Assembly (NCBI RefSeq): GCF_004303025.1
Contig: NZ_PJQW01000005.1
Coordinates: 172,159 to 236,158 of the forward strand
Direction: 5' to 3'
DNA length: 64,000 nucleotides
DNA from: Flavobacterium sp. J27
Lineage (GTDB): Bacteria; Bacteroidota; Bacteroidia; Flavobacteriales; Flavobacteriaceae
Below are positions 28,091 through 37,916 of the stretch, piece by piece. The position numbers and the translations under genes were made by a program. The stretch's first letter is position 1, and each line of letters starts with the position of its first letter. The notes below the pieces were generated by a model. It did not search any database. It had not been told where the DNA came from and was given only the letters and a program-made list of their open reading frames with translations.

Positions 28091-28126
28091 AAATAAAAAC
28101 TGGATCATTTAATCCAGTTTTTATTT
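28091..28126 (-). terminator. Terminator after coiled-coil copy B
   Basis: 15-base perfect arms (28091-28105 and 28112-28126) with a 6-base loop directly against the stop codon of the gene; T-rich on both strands. Confidence 0.88.
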
Positions 28127-29077
28127 TTAATCTAATTTAAAACTTCTTGAAGAGAGTAATTTTCCATTTTCGCTAAAGATGTTTAAAAAGTAAACTCCTT
28201 TATCTAAATCTAACCCTTCCGTCGAAAATTCTTCTTTGATTGAATTAATTTCTTCTTCATAGGCTACAATAGATTTAAAACTATAGACTAATTCTTTTTC
28301 ACCAATATAAATACTTTTTGTTTTTCCAACGTTTTTATTGTTAGTGTCAAAAATTTGTATGTAAAAAATGTTTTCTCTTTTATTACTGTTTTTATCAGCA
28401 TAGAGTGTGTATTGTAATTCTAAGATATTTACTTTAGTAGCTAATGTATGAGGTTTTTTTACTCCAGAATCTTTTTTAAAATAAGTTTGTATACTAGAAT
28501 TTAATAAACGAATATTGTCATATTCATCTCTTATGATATCTTTAATAGGAGAGTTATTATCCACTTTTTTTTCTGTTACTTTTGTTTCAAGTAAAGCATT
28601 CTCTGTATTTAATGATGGAGTAGTACCTTTAGTCGCTATTGTATTTTTTCCATTTTTTAAAGTAGTATTTTCAGTTAATTGATTTTGAAACTCACTTTTT
28701 GCCTTTTGTAATTCTTTTTTTAGAGTCATTAATTTGGAAACATCTTTTTCTAAAGAGGCTATCTTTAGCATCAATTCATCTATTTGTTGATGTTTAATCT
28801 CTAATTCTGATTGTAAGGTTTCATTTTCATTTTCAAGCTTTTTATATTTTTCTAATTGTTCTTTTAATTGCAACATGAGAAATTCTTTCTCACTTATTAA
28901 TCTTTCAATTTCTAAGTAAGATTTTTCTAAATCTGATTTAAGTGCTGCATTATTGAATAAATCAATATTTTTTCCTAAGCGTGTATTAGCAAGTACGAAA
29001 GTGGATGCTAAAATTAATAGGGTAAGTATAGATAATATTAACGACCAAGAGGCCATTTTAGAATTTTTCTTAAACAT
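28127..29077 (-). CDS. Coiled-coil membrane-anchored protein, copy B
   Basis: 316 residues, paralogue of the gene at 26348-27301. Same order: N-terminal membrane helix (about 10-30), coiled coil (about 46-150), variable low-complexity linker and C-terminal beta-rich domain (about 205-316) with NNKNVGKTKS and KGVYFLNIFSENGKLL. The linker differs most between the copies, the coiled coil and C-terminus least. It starts 24 bases after the DUF3078 gene, so the two are probably co-transcribed. Function unknown. Confidence 0.77.
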   Translation of the reverse strand: MFKKNSKMASWSLILSILTLLILASTFVLANTRLGKNIDLFNNAALKSDLEKSYLEIERLISEKEFLMLQLKEQLEKYKKLENENETLQSELEIKHQQIDELMLKIASLEKDVSKLMTLKKELQKAKSEFQNQLTENTTLKNGKNTIATKGTTPSLNTENALLETKVTEKKVDNNSPIKDIIRDEYDNIRLLNSSIQTYFKKDSGVKKPHTLATKVNILELQYTLYADKNSNKRENIFYIQIFDTNNKNVGKTKSIYIGEKELVYSFKSIVAYEEEINSIKEEFSTEGLDLDKGVYFLNIFSENGKLLSSRSFKLD

Positions 29078-29101
29078 AACGGTTAATAGTTTTATTAAAA
29101 A

Positions 29102-30013
29102 TTAAAAGCCATAATTGAAACCTAAACCAAATACTTCTCTAATTTGAAAAGCACCAATAGCATTATCATCATAAATAGCCTGGAAAGCAATATTAGTAGA
29201 TATGTATTTGTTAATTTTCATTACAAGATTCATTTGGTAATCCATATCTACATTTTGTGGGTCTTCTAAATAGTTTGAATATAAATTCAAGATATTTTCC
29301 ATAGATATATTCTCCATTATGTTGAATTTATAATACCCGTTTAATGCTGCTCCAAACTCAAAGCGTGAAGATTTTCCTTGTTCTACTCCAAAGGCAGTTC
29401 CTAATTCTGTAAAATGCTTGTGAACAAAAATAACACGGGAAGTTGCGGGTGCTATATTCACTTTTAGATTATCGCTCTTTTTCCATAACATACCAGGACC
29501 AGCTTGTAAATAGGCAGGAGAAAAGAAATGTGAATTTTTTGTGTATATTGTTTCTGAAGTAACAGGATCAGTAGATTTTACAAAACCAGCATCCATTTGT
29601 GTTCTAAAATTTAAGAATCCTGAATAGAACCAATATCCTTTCGCTTTTTTACCCAATAATGAAGTAAATTCTAATCGATCATCAGATTTAGTTGTTTTTT
29701 GACCCTTTAATTTATTTAAACCATAAGCAACAATAAATTTATTGTCCCAAATCATCTCAGGAGTCTTATAATTAAAATCATAATTAAGTCCTGCATTTCC
29801 TGCTATATTAGAAGTACCGCCGCCAAGCCATTCATTATTAAAAGCAGATTGATTGAAAAGTAAAATAAAGTTACCAGCTCTTTTCCAGCCCATGTTTGTC
29901 GTATCTCTAGCCTTAGTTTCCGCAGCTGAGGTTGTATTGATAAGTTCTCCTTCTGTTTTTTGAGAAAAAAGACTAAAAGAACTTAAGCTAAGTAATAAAA
30001 ATAATTTTTTCAT
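29102..30013 (-). CDS. DUF3078 family outer-membrane protein
   Basis: 303 residues with a signal peptide (LLLSLSSFSLFSQK). The sequence (GNFILLFNQSAFNNEWLGGG, YDFNYKTPEMIWDNKF, FSPAYLQAGPGMLWK) is typical of DUF3078, a beta-rich family of Bacteroidota of unknown function, probably an outer-membrane barrel. It is followed at 24 bases by coiled-coil copy B. A decayed second copy of this gene lies at about 27329-27740. Confidence 0.87.
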   Translation of the reverse strand: MKKLFLLLSLSSFSLFSQKTEGELINTTSAAETKARDTTNMGWKRAGNFILLFNQSAFNNEWLGGGTSNIAGNAGLNYDFNYKTPEMIWDNKFIVAYGLNKLKGQKTTKSDDRLEFTSLLGKKAKGYWFYSGFLNFRTQMDAGFVKSTDPVTSETIYTKNSHFFSPAYLQAGPGMLWKKSDNLKVNIAPATSRVIFVHKHFTELGTAFGVEQGKSSRFEFGAALNGYYKFNIMENISMENILNLYSNYLEDPQNVDMDYQMNLVMKINKYISTNIAFQAIYDDNAIGAFQIREVFGLGFNYGF

Positions 30014-30041
30014 TTTGTTTGTTTTGTTTTGAATTGCGCTG

Positions 30042-30049
30042 CAAATTTA
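30042..30049 (-). promoter_or_regulatory. -7 element for the DUF3078 gene
   Basis: CAAATTTA on the plus strand gives TAAATTTG on the minus strand, 28 bases before the start codon; no -33 TTG at the expected distance. Confidence 0.4.
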
Positions 30050-30133
30050 ATTCAATTTTGCATTTAAGGTATAAAAACTGACAAACAATAATCGAAAACT
30101 CCGTTTAAATGAAAATTTTATAGTTGTATTACT

Positions 30134-30640
30134 TTATTTTGATTTGAATAATGGTACTGCCGAACAAGCTTCTCCAAACATAATACTTTTTGCAAATGGG
30201 GCTAATTTTTGAATTGCAAGAGTATAAACAGATTGTGGGACTGCTTTTTTTGAACAGCCTTTTAGAATTAATGGCTTGTTTAGATAAACCGAATAGTCTA
30301 TTTGATTAAGTGTTTTGATATAATGATGTAAAATATAATCTTGGGTTGATCCTTCTATAATTTGCTTTGCATATGGTAATAGATACGTGCTAACCAAGGC
30401 AAAAGTCCAAGCGGGTAAAATAGCGTCTGTACTACAATACAGCACAATACCTTTGTCTTGATAAACAGACCAGTCCATTTCCTTTAGAGTAGTTCTAAAG
30501 TCTTTTTCTTTTAGAATAAACCCTTCTAATAGCCATTGTGAAATATCTATTGATACTAACGTTTCTTGTGGGAAAAAATCTTCCAAATCAAAGACTTCAA
30601 GAGAACTGTTAGCTACTTTATTTACTATTTGTTCTTCCAT
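30134..30640 (-). CDS. DUF2480 family protein
   Basis: 168 residues, no signal peptide. FDLEDFFPQETLVSIDISQW, KDFRTTLKEMDWSVYQDKG and LPAWTFALVSTYLLPYAKQI are typical of DUF2480, a family limited mostly to Bacteroidota and of unknown function. It starts six bases after the ABC exporter gene and is near the SUF genes, as is common in Flavobacteriaceae; a link to iron-sulfur proteins is only suggested by this context. Confidence 0.87.
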   Translation of the reverse strand: MEEQIVNKVANSSLEVFDLEDFFPQETLVSIDISQWLLEGFILKEKDFRTTLKEMDWSVYQDKGIVLYCSTDAILPAWTFALVSTYLLPYAKQIIEGSTQDYILHHYIKTLNQIDYSVYLNKPLILKGCSKKAVPQSVYTLAIQKLAPFAKSIMFGEACSAVPLFKSK

Positions 30641-30646
30641 AATTTT

Positions 30647-32482
30647 TTATTGATAACCTTCTGCTTGTAACGAGAATAACTCAGCATATAGTTTGTTGTT
30701 ATACATTAACTCCTCGTGAGTACCAGCTTCTAAGATGCTTCCATCTTCTAATACAATGATTCGGTCTGCTTGCCTTACCGTACTAAATCGATGTGAGATA
30801 ATAATACTGGTTTTGTTTTTTATAAGGTGAATTAAGCGTTCAAATACTTCGCTTTCTGCTTTAGCATCTAGTGCAGAAGTCGGTTCATCTAAAATTATGA
30901 CTTCAGCATTTTTCATATAGGCTCTTGCTAAAGCAATTTTTTGCCATTGTCCGCCTGATAATTCCTGACCTTTTACAAAGCGTTTGCCTAACTGTTGTTC
31001 GTAACCATTTTCTAATTCGGATACCACTTCTTCTGCTAAACTCAATCTAGCCGCTTTTTCAATTTGATTAAAGTTGTTAATTTGATCTATTTTACCAATG
31101 GCTATATTTTCTTTAACAGTAAACTCATATCGGAAAAAATCTTGGAAAAGAACTCCAAAATAGGTTTGATAATCGTGTTTATTATAGCGATTAATATTTA
31201 CACCGTCTAAAAAAATTTCTCCCTGTGTAGGTTCATAAAAACGCAATATTAACTTGGTAAGGGTTGTTTTTCCCGCTCCATTTTGTCCTACGAAGGCGAT
31301 TTTTTCACCTGCTTTAATAGTAAAACTTACATTTTTTAAAATTTGTTGTTCCGATTCTGGGTAAGCAAAATAAACATTTTTAAATTCAAAACCTTGCTTA
31401 ATTTCTTTTGGCAAAGGAATGTCTTCTTTTGTTTTGGGTTCGGAAGAAATATCGATAAAATCAAAATAATCTTTTAGATATAAAGCACTTTCTGAAATTC
31501 TAGTAAAACGTGAAAAGAAATCTTGTAGACTTTTCATTAAGCGGTTAAAACTTCCCGATAAAAAGGTAAGTTCTCCTAAGGTAATTACACCCGATAAAAC
31601 TCTGTAAATGATAAAAACATAGGCTGCATAATAACTAATTGAGCCTAAAACATTAAATATAAAACCATACCCAGAACGTTTTATAACCAATTTTTTATTG
31701 AGGTTGAAGTATTTTATAGCTAATTTTTTAAAACGATCTACCACAAATTGGGTTAACCCAAAAAGTTTAATCTCTTTCGCTGTTTTATCATTGGCTCCAA
31801 TGTATCTCAAATAATCCAATTCCCTTCGTTCAGAGGTCCAACTCCTAGCCAACGAATATTGTTGTTGACTGAAGCGTATTTCGTTTAAAAAAGAAGGAAT
31901 AATGCTTAAAACTAATAAGATAATAAGATAGGGTTCAAAATAAATTAAACCAGCGATTAACGTTGCGATAGAAATGGTAGTTTGTGCCTGTCCTAAAACA
32001 TTCGACATTAAATCGACACGACCCATGGTTTGTGTTCGTGCTCTTTCTAGTTTGTCATAAAATTCTGAATTTTCAAGTAAACTAATGTCTATTTCATTTG
32101 TTTTCTGGATAATTTGTACGGATGTTTGAATGTTATATTGGTCGCCTAAAATACCATCAGTTAGCGCAATAGCTCTGCTTACTAAATCAGATACTATAAC
32201 TAATGAAAACTCAATAGCAACATATTTCCAAAGTGTATTATAATCGGATATTTCATGGGATGTTATTTTGATAATTTCATCAATTATAATTTTACCAATC
32301 CATAAAATGATGACGGGAAGTAATGCAGCTACGATACGACAAAATGCGGATGCTAAAAATAGTGTTTTATTGGTTTTCCAAATTTCTTTAAAAAAACGAG
32401 GTATATAGGAAAGAGAATGAAAAGAAGCTTTCAGACCCATTTTTTTCTTGTCATTTAATGATTTTGGTTGAAAACGTGGCAT
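30647..32482 (-). CDS. ABC transporter, fused permease and ATPase
   Basis: 611 residues. The N-terminal half has about six membrane helices (about residues 35-340). The ATPase domain has Walker A GQNGAGKTT, signature LSGGQWQKIALARA, Walker B VIILDEPTSALD and the switch histidine in IIISHRFST. This is a type IV exporter half-transporter that should work as a homodimer; the substrate cannot be told. DUF2480 follows at six bases and the SUF accessory genes lie upstream. Confidence 0.92.
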   Translation of the reverse strand: MPRFQPKSLNDKKKMGLKASFHSLSYIPRFFKEIWKTNKTLFLASAFCRIVAALLPVIILWIGKIIIDEIIKITSHEISDYNTLWKYVAIEFSLVIVSDLVSRAIALTDGILGDQYNIQTSVQIIQKTNEIDISLLENSEFYDKLERARTQTMGRVDLMSNVLGQAQTTISIATLIAGLIYFEPYLIILLVLSIIPSFLNEIRFSQQQYSLARSWTSERRELDYLRYIGANDKTAKEIKLFGLTQFVVDRFKKLAIKYFNLNKKLVIKRSGYGFIFNVLGSISYYAAYVFIIYRVLSGVITLGELTFLSGSFNRLMKSLQDFFSRFTRISESALYLKDYFDFIDISSEPKTKEDIPLPKEIKQGFEFKNVYFAYPESEQQILKNVSFTIKAGEKIAFVGQNGAGKTTLTKLILRFYEPTQGEIFLDGVNINRYNKHDYQTYFGVLFQDFFRYEFTVKENIAIGKIDQINNFNQIEKAARLSLAEEVVSELENGYEQQLGKRFVKGQELSGGQWQKIALARAYMKNAEVIILDEPTSALDAKAESEVFERLIHLIKNKTSIIISHRFSTVRQADRIIVLEDGSILEAGTHEELMYNNKLYAELFSLQAEGYQ

Positions 32483-32553
32483 TTTTTTGAGATTATAGTT
32501 TTGTTTACAGTCACAATTTGATTTGAAGATGCGACTGTAAACAGTATGCTCTT

Positions 32554-32877
32554 TTAAAGCATACCTAATTCTAGTTTTGCTTCTTCGCTCATTAAATCTT
32601 TACTCCAAGGTGGATCAAATGTAATTTCAACTTCAGCTGATTGCACTGCATCGATTGATTTTATTTTTTCTTCTACTTCCATAGGTAATGTTTCTGCCAC
32701 AGGACAATTAGGAGAGGTTAAGGTCATTAAGATTTTTACGTCATTAGCTTCATTAATCATCACATCATAAATTAATCCTAATTCATAAATATCAACAGGT
32801 ATTTCTGGGTCGTAAATGGTTTTTAAAACCTTTACCACACTTTCTCCTAAGTTGATTTCGTCTTTATATTCTTCCAT
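32554..32877 (-). CDS. SufT-like iron-sulfur assembly factor (DUF59/MIP18 family)
   Basis: The start is placed at 32877 (MEEYKDEINLGES), giving 107 residues; an ATG at 32907, directly after the sufE stop codon, would add ten residues. The DUF59 core is clear: TIYDPEIPVDIYELGLIYDV, LTSPNCPVAETLP with the conserved Cys, and ITFDPPWSKDLMSEEAKLEL. The family helps mature iron-sulfur proteins. It is the last of the sufS transcript: sufS, lipoprotein, sufE, this gene. Confidence 0.9.
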   Translation of the reverse strand: MEEYKDEINLGESVVKVLKTIYDPEIPVDIYELGLIYDVMINEANDVKILMTLTSPNCPVAETLPMEVEEKIKSIDAVQSAEVEITFDPPWSKDLMSEEAKLELGML

Positions 32878-32907
32878 TTTCTTTGTTATTTTTATACGGT
32901 TTACCAC

Positions 32908-33327
32908 TTAACTTTTAGCATTAAAAGCTAAGGCATACATTTTTATTTGTTTAATCATTGATACTAATCCATTGGCTCTTGTAGGGGACAAGTGTTCTTT
33001 TAAACCAATTTCATCAATAAAATCAGTATTGGCTTCTAAAATAGCATCTGGTGTTTGATTAGAAAAAGTACGAATTAAAATGGCAATGATACCTTTTGTT
33101 AAAATAGCATCACTATCAGCTGTAAATGCAATAGTTCCATTATGTTCTTCCGCATGAACCCAAACCTTAGATTGACATCCTTTAATGATGTTCTCTTCCG
33201 TTTTGTATTTTTCTTCAATTAAGGGTAATGTTTTTCCTAATTCAATAATATATTCATAGCGTTGCATCCAATCATCAAACATTGAAAATTCGTCTACAAT
33301 TTCTTCTTGTATGGCTTGTATGGTCAT
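32908..33327 (-). CDS. sufE: SufE family sulfur-acceptor protein
   Basis: 139 residues. The conserved cysteine sits in NIIKGCQSKVWVHAE, and the rest (FDDWMQRYEYIIELGKTLP, LSPTRANGLVSMI) follows SufE. It takes persulfide from SufS and stimulates its activity. It lies three bases after the small lipoprotein gene and before the SufT-like gene. Confidence 0.95.
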   Translation of the reverse strand: MTIQAIQEEIVDEFSMFDDWMQRYEYIIELGKTLPLIEEKYKTEENIIKGCQSKVWVHAEEHNGTIAFTADSDAILTKGIIAILIRTFSNQTPDAILEANTDFIDEIGLKEHLSPTRANGLVSMIKQIKMYALAFNAKS

Positions 33328-33330
33328 TTC

Positions 33331-33837
33331 TTATTTTATTTTATCTGCTATTTTTAAAATAGTATTTACTAAATCTTCAATTTTAACTGGAGGTGTACCA
33401 CCATCAAAATCTGAAGAACGGTAAATATGATCACTCATTCTAACTTCTAAATTGGTTATTGGAGCACCATCATAAAAGCGTTTTTCTGTTGGTGCTTTTA
33501 AATTAGGTAATTCTTTTACATCAATATTGTTATATGCTTTTTCAATAGCTGTTATTTCTTCTGTGGTTAATGTTTTTGTTTTAGGATCTTCATCTCTACT
33601 ATTTTGTACCGTAATAATTGTGTTCTCTATAGTTATTTTTTTAAAATATCCTCTTGACATAGATTCATAAACCAAAACCGGAATAGTTTGATGGGTTACT
33701 CCCGTTTCTTTATTTTCTGAAGGAATTGTTTTCATTTTTTCTAAATCTGTTGCCATGGCAGTTTCTGTTGCTTTCTTTTGGCAATTACAACTACTAATAG
33801 TTATAATTAAAGTAGATAAGATAGTAAGTGCTTTCAT
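33331..33837 (-). CDS. Hypothetical lipoprotein between sufS and sufE
   Basis: The start is set at 33837, where MKALTILSTLIITISSCNCQ gives a lipoprotein signal; the frame extends 25 codons upstream, but that would bury the signal. About 168 residues. The mature part (YFKKITIENTIITVQNSRDEDPK, LKAPTEKRFYDGAPITNLEV) is a small domain seen in Flavobacteriaceae without a known role. It is surprising to find an envelope lipoprotein in a cytoplasmic iron-sulfur operon. Confidence 0.8.
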   Translation of the reverse strand: MKALTILSTLIITISSCNCQKKATETAMATDLEKMKTIPSENKETGVTHQTIPVLVYESMSRGYFKKITIENTIITVQNSRDEDPKTKTLTTEEITAIEKAYNNIDVKELPNLKAPTEKRFYDGAPITNLEVRMSDHIYRSSDFDGGTPPVKIEDLVNTILKIADKIK

Positions 33838-33925
33838 AAATGTGTTTGTTTTGTCATTTATGTAATCGCATGATATGCAGTTTAAGTAACTATACATTGC
33901 AAGCGATTTCATGTTTTGTTTTTGT

Positions 33926-35146
33926 TTAAGATAACATTGTTTTTGCTTTTTTAACGGCTTCTACAAAGATATCAATTTCTTCTTTGGTATTATAAAACGC
34001 AAAACTAGCTCTTATGGTACCTGGAATCTTAAAGAAATCCATAATAGGTTGTGCACAATGATGTCCTGTGCGTACCGCTATACCTAATTTATCTATAATC
34101 GTGCCAATATCATAAGGATGAATACCTTCAAAATTAAATGAAATAACAGAAGCTTTTTTGGTTAAATCAGAAGGTCCGTAAATGGTTACCCCTTCAATCT
34201 CTTGTAGCTTTTGTGTTCCATACTCTAATAATTCTTGTTCTTGTTTTGCTATGGCATCAAAGCCAATATGATTCATATAATCTACTGCCGCTCCAAAAGC
34301 AATTCCACCACAGATATTAGGAGTTCCTGCTTCAAATTTATGTGGTAAATCAGCATAGGTTGTTTTTTCAAAACTCACGGTTGCAATCATTTCGCCTCCT
34401 CCTTTATAAGGGGGTAATTTTTGCAACCATTCTTCTTTACCGTAGAGCATACCTACTCCTGTTGGTCCGCACATCTTATGCGCAGATGCCACATAAAAGT
34501 CAACATCTAAGGCTTGAACATCAGGTTTTAAATGTGGACACGCTTGTGCACCATCAATTAAAACCGCTGCACCTACTTCATGTGCTTTTTGTATGATGTA
34601 CTCTATTGGATTGATGGTCCCTAAAGCATTCGAAATATGATTACAGAAAACCAACTTTGTTTTATTGGAAAGTAACGCATCATAATCCTCCATTATTAAT
34701 TCGCCTTCCACACTCATTGGAATTACCTTTAATACTGCGCCTGTGTGTTCGCACAGCATTTGCCATGGTACAATATTACTATGGTGTTCTAAAGCAGAAA
34801 CAATGATTTCATCCCCTTTTTGTAAAATTGACGCAAAGCCGTTAGCTACTAAATTTATACTTTCAGTAGTGCCTGAAGTAAGGATAATTTCATAGCTGTG
34901 TTTCGCATTAAAATGATGTTGGATTTTTGCTCTCGCTATTTCATAAGCATCTGTAGCCAATTGACTTAAAGTATGTACGCCTCGATGAATATTCGCATTA
35001 TATCTAGAATAATAATCTACAATCGTATCAATTACTTGTTGAGGCGTTTGAGACGTGGCTCCGTTATCGAAATATACTAAAGGTTTTCCGTTTACTTGTT
35101 GTTTAAGAATGGGAAAATCGGCTCTTACTTTTTGAACATCAAACAT
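33926..35146 (-). CDS. sufS: Cysteine desulfurase SufS
   Basis: 406 residues. A class V PLP enzyme: the PLP lysine is in VASAHKMCGPTGVGMLYG, and the active-site cysteine in VRTGHHCAQPIM, which is the SufS type. It takes sulfur from L-cysteine for cluster assembly and passes it to SufE, encoded two genes downstream. A terminator lies between sufD and sufS, and a TAAATTTG -7 box (35172-35165) precedes this gene, so it probably begins its own transcript. Confidence 0.96.
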   Translation of the reverse strand: MFDVQKVRADFPILKQQVNGKPLVYFDNGATSQTPQQVIDTIVDYYSRYNANIHRGVHTLSQLATDAYEIARAKIQHHFNAKHSYEIILTSGTTESINLVANGFASILQKGDEIIVSALEHHSNIVPWQMLCEHTGAVLKVIPMSVEGELIMEDYDALLSNKTKLVFCNHISNALGTINPIEYIIQKAHEVGAAVLIDGAQACPHLKPDVQALDVDFYVASAHKMCGPTGVGMLYGKEEWLQKLPPYKGGGEMIATVSFEKTTYADLPHKFEAGTPNICGGIAFGAAVDYMNHIGFDAIAKQEQELLEYGTQKLQEIEGVTIYGPSDLTKKASVISFNFEGIHPYDIGTIIDKLGIAVRTGHHCAQPIMDFFKIPGTIRASFAFYNTKEEIDIFVEAVKKAKTMLS

Positions 35147-35164
35147 CTTATATCAATTTGGTTA

Positions 35165-35172
35165 CAAATTTA
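35165..35172 (-). promoter_or_regulatory. -7 element for sufS
   Basis: CAAATTTA on the plus strand gives TAAATTTG on the minus strand, 18 bases before the sufS start. No -33 TTG at the usual distance. Confidence 0.4.
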
Positions 35173-35230
35173 CAACTTGATTATTTAAAATTGGAATAAA
35201 TAAAGGTTAAAAATTCTAATTTGATTTTAT

Positions 35231-35266
35231 GAAATAAAAAAGTGTTTCTAGAAAAATAGAAACACT
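35231..35266 (-). terminator. Terminator between sufD and sufS
   Basis: 10-base perfect arms (35241-35250 and 35257-35266) around a 6-base loop; on the minus strand it is followed by a T tract. It divides the SUF region into two transcripts or reduces expression of the second part. Confidence 0.8.
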
Positions 35267-35291
35267 TCATTCATAATTAAAAAAATGAATT

Positions 35292-36608
35292 TTATAAATC
35301 AAATCCCATTTTTACGCCTAATTTAGTGGCTATAATTTTTGTAATACGTTGCTTTAATTCAGGTATTTTAATACTTTCAATTACTTCATTTGAGAAAGCA
35401 TACATCAAAAGAGCACGTGCTTCTTTTTTCGGAATACCACGTTGTTGCATGTAAAACATAGCGCTTTCATCTAACTGACCAATCGTACAGCCATGAGAAC
35501 ATTTTACATCATCTGCAAAAATTTCTAATTGCGGTTTCGCATTAATGGTTGCTTTTTCACTAATTAGAATGTTGTTGTTTTGCTGAAAAGCGTCGGTTTT
35601 TTGTGCTTCTTTTTCTACATATATTTTTCCATTGAAAACACCAGTTGCACTGTCTCCAAAAATACCTTTATAGTTTTGATGACTTTCACAATTCGGTTCT
35701 GCGTGGTGTACCAAAGTGAAATGATCCACATGTTGTTTGTTTCCAATAATCGTAATTCCTTTCAATGTAGAATCAATTCGTTCTCCTTGATGATAGAAAT
35801 TTAGGTTATTACGAGTAATATTTCCTCCAAAAGAGAAGGTATGTACAGCCACTCTACTTTCTTGTTTTTGAGCAATATAAGTATTGTCTATTAAATTTGC
35901 CGATTGTACATCATTTTGAATTTTATAATAATCTACATTAGCTCTTTTTTGTGCAAAAATTTCGGTTACACTATTAGTTAGTACTGGATTACTATTCAAA
36001 CTTTGATGACGCTCAATAATTTGTACGTGAGCATTTTCACCCACAATAATTAAATTTCTAGGTTGAACGATTAAAGCGGCTTCAGTACCTGTAGAAAAAT
36101 TAATAATTTCAATAGGTTTATCTGCCACTTTGCTTTTAGGAATATTAATAAATGCTCCTTCTTGAGCGAAAGCAGTATTTAATGAAGTTAAGCTTTCGTC
36201 TTTTTTAGCTACTTGATTAAAGTAGGTTTCTAAAATAGGTTTGTATTTCGGTTTTGTTAATACAGAAGATAATAAACACACATCAATACCTTCATGAGTG
36301 GTTGATGATAAAAACGAACTAAATTTCCCATCAATAAACACTAATTTATAGGTGTCAATTTCATGAAGGAAATACTTTTTTACATCCTTAAATTCAATAG
36401 CATTGTCATGTTTTGGGAAAACCGAAAAATCATGTTTCAAAATAGCATTTAAAGAAGTGTATTTCCAAGCTTCTTCTTTTTTAGTTGGAAAACCTTTGCT
36501 TTCAAAATTTTTTATGGCTTGATTTCGCACATCATGCAAATGAGAGTCGCTATCGAACTTTTCTTCAAATGCTATGTATGACGAAAGTAGTTTGTCTTTT
36601 AAATCCAT
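35292..36608 (-). CDS. sufD: SUF scaffold subunit SufD
   Basis: 438 residues. SufB/SufD family with the end part FADDVKCSHGCTIGQLDESAMFYMQQRG and KKEARALLMYAFSNEV; the N-terminal region (FPTKKEEAWKYTSLNAIL) is typical of SufD. It forms the SufBC2D scaffold on which clusters are made. It follows sufC with a 62-base gap. Confidence 0.96.
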   Translation of the reverse strand: MDLKDKLLSSYIAFEEKFDSDSHLHDVRNQAIKNFESKGFPTKKEEAWKYTSLNAILKHDFSVFPKHDNAIEFKDVKKYFLHEIDTYKLVFIDGKFSSFLSSTTHEGIDVCLLSSVLTKPKYKPILETYFNQVAKKDESLTSLNTAFAQEGAFINIPKSKVADKPIEIINFSTGTEAALIVQPRNLIIVGENAHVQIIERHQSLNSNPVLTNSVTEIFAQKRANVDYYKIQNDVQSANLIDNTYIAQKQESRVAVHTFSFGGNITRNNLNFYHQGERIDSTLKGITIIGNKQHVDHFTLVHHAEPNCESHQNYKGIFGDSATGVFNGKIYVEKEAQKTDAFQQNNNILISEKATINAKPQLEIFADDVKCSHGCTIGQLDESAMFYMQQRGIPKKEARALLMYAFSNEVIESIKIPELKQRITKIIATKLGVKMGFDL

Positions 36609-36670
36609 TTTTTGTTAGTTTACAGTTACGAGTCAGAGTTACAGTTTGAAATACTGAATGCTGAGACTGT

Positions 36671-37420
36671 TTACTGAATTTCTGCTTTAATCCAATCGTA
36701 TCCTTTTTGTTCTAATTCAACCGCTAATGATGCATCACCAGATTTTACAATTTTACCGTCCATTAGTACGTGAACAAAATCGGGAACAATATAATCTAAT
36801 AAACGTTGGTAATGCGTAATTACAACAACAGCATTGTCTTGGCTTTTTAATTTGTTGACACCGTTCGCTACAATTCGTAAAGCATCAATATCCAAACCAG
36901 AATCGGTTTCATCAAGTATGGCAATTTTAGGCTCTAACATTGCCATTTGAAAAATTTCATTACGTTTCTTTTCACCTCCAGAGAAACCTTCGTTAAGCGA
37001 ACGAGAAAGGAATTTTTTATCCATTTCTAATAATTCCGATTTTTCGCGAATTTTTTTCAGCATTTCATTCGCTGGCATGTCTTCTAATCCTTTTGCTTTA
37101 CGGCTTTCGTTGATGGCAGTTTTAATGAAATTGGTTACTGAAACGCCAGGAATTTCTACAGGATATTGAAAAGAAAGGAAAACACCTTTGTGCGCTCTTT
37201 CTTCTGGAGCTAATTCTGAAATTTCTTCTCCATCTAAAAAGATTTCTCCTTTATTTACCTCATAATTTTCGTTTCCTGCGATTATAGAAGATAGTGTCGA
37301 TTTTCCAGCGCCATTTGGTCCCATAATGGCATGAACTTCTCCTGCTTTAACCTCTAAATTAATTCCTTTTAGTATTTCTTTGTCTTCAACAGAAGCGTGT
37401 AAATTTTTAATACTTAACAT
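36671..37420 (-). CDS. sufC: SUF ATPase SufC
   Basis: 249 residues. Walker [10 protein letters not shown], the SufC-type signature [15 protein letters not shown], Walker [18 protein letters not shown]. It powers the SufBC2D complex. The gene is 10 bases after a flavodoxin-like reductase gene that separates it from sufB. Confidence 0.97.
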   Translation of the reverse strand: MLSIKNLHASVEDKEILKGINLEVKAGEVHAIMGPNGAGKSTLSSIIAGNENYEVNKGEIFLDGEEISELAPEERAHKGVFLSFQYPVEIPGVSVTNFIKTAINESRKAKGLEDMPANEMLKKIREKSELLEMDKKFLSRSLNEGFSGGEKKRNEIFQMAMLEPKIAILDETDSGLDIDALRIVANGVNKLKSQDNAVVVITHYQRLLDYIVPDFVHVLMDGKIVKSGDASLAVELEQKGYDWIKAEIQ

Positions 37421-37430
37421 GGTCTCTATT

Positions 37431-37916
37431 TTATATAAATGCTAATTCTAAATTTTGTATTTCTTCAGGCTTGTCTGCATTAAAATGCTTGTGCCCTAAA
37501 TAATTCATTCCTAAATAAGCGGCCGATTTTTGGAAAGGAAGGTAAAAATCATCTTCAATACTACTATCGTGCGAATTGGAGATTACGGCCATGTTTTTAC
37601 CTCTTAGTTTTCTTCCTGTTTCTTTTTCTATGCGAATTAAATCTGAAAAACGATCAAAAAATACTTTCATAATACCACTCATAGTATACCAATATACAGG
37701 TGTAGCAAAAATTAAAGTATCGTATTTTTCAATAATTCCTTTTATCAATTCAAAAAAATCATCTGCTCTATTTTTACTTTCATAATCATAGTATGAGAAA
37801 TCATAGTCACTTAAATTAATTAAATCTATATTAAATTGATTGTGTATTTCTGAAGCAATTCTTGTGGTGTTTCCATTTTTTCTTGAAGAGCCAATTATAA
37901 TTATTGTTTTACTCAT
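37431..37916 (-). CDS. Flavodoxin-like NAD(P)H-dependent oxidoreductase
   Basis: 161 residues. The FMN-binding start [19 protein letters not shown] and [23 protein letters not shown] put it in the NADPH-dependent FMN reductase / flavodoxin-fold family. It overlaps the preceding membrane protein gene by four bases (coupled translation) and precedes sufC by ten. A redox role in cluster assembly is tempting but not shown; these two genes break the usual sufB-sufC contact. Confidence 0.85.
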   Translation of the reverse strand: MSKTIIIIGSSRKNGNTTRIASEIHNQFNIDLINLSDYDFSYYDYESKNRADDFFELIKGIIEKYDTLIFATPVYWYTMSGIMKVFFDRFSDLIRIEKETGRKLRGKNMAVISNSHDSSIEDDFYLPFQKSAAYLGMNYLGHKHFNADKPEEIQNLELAFI

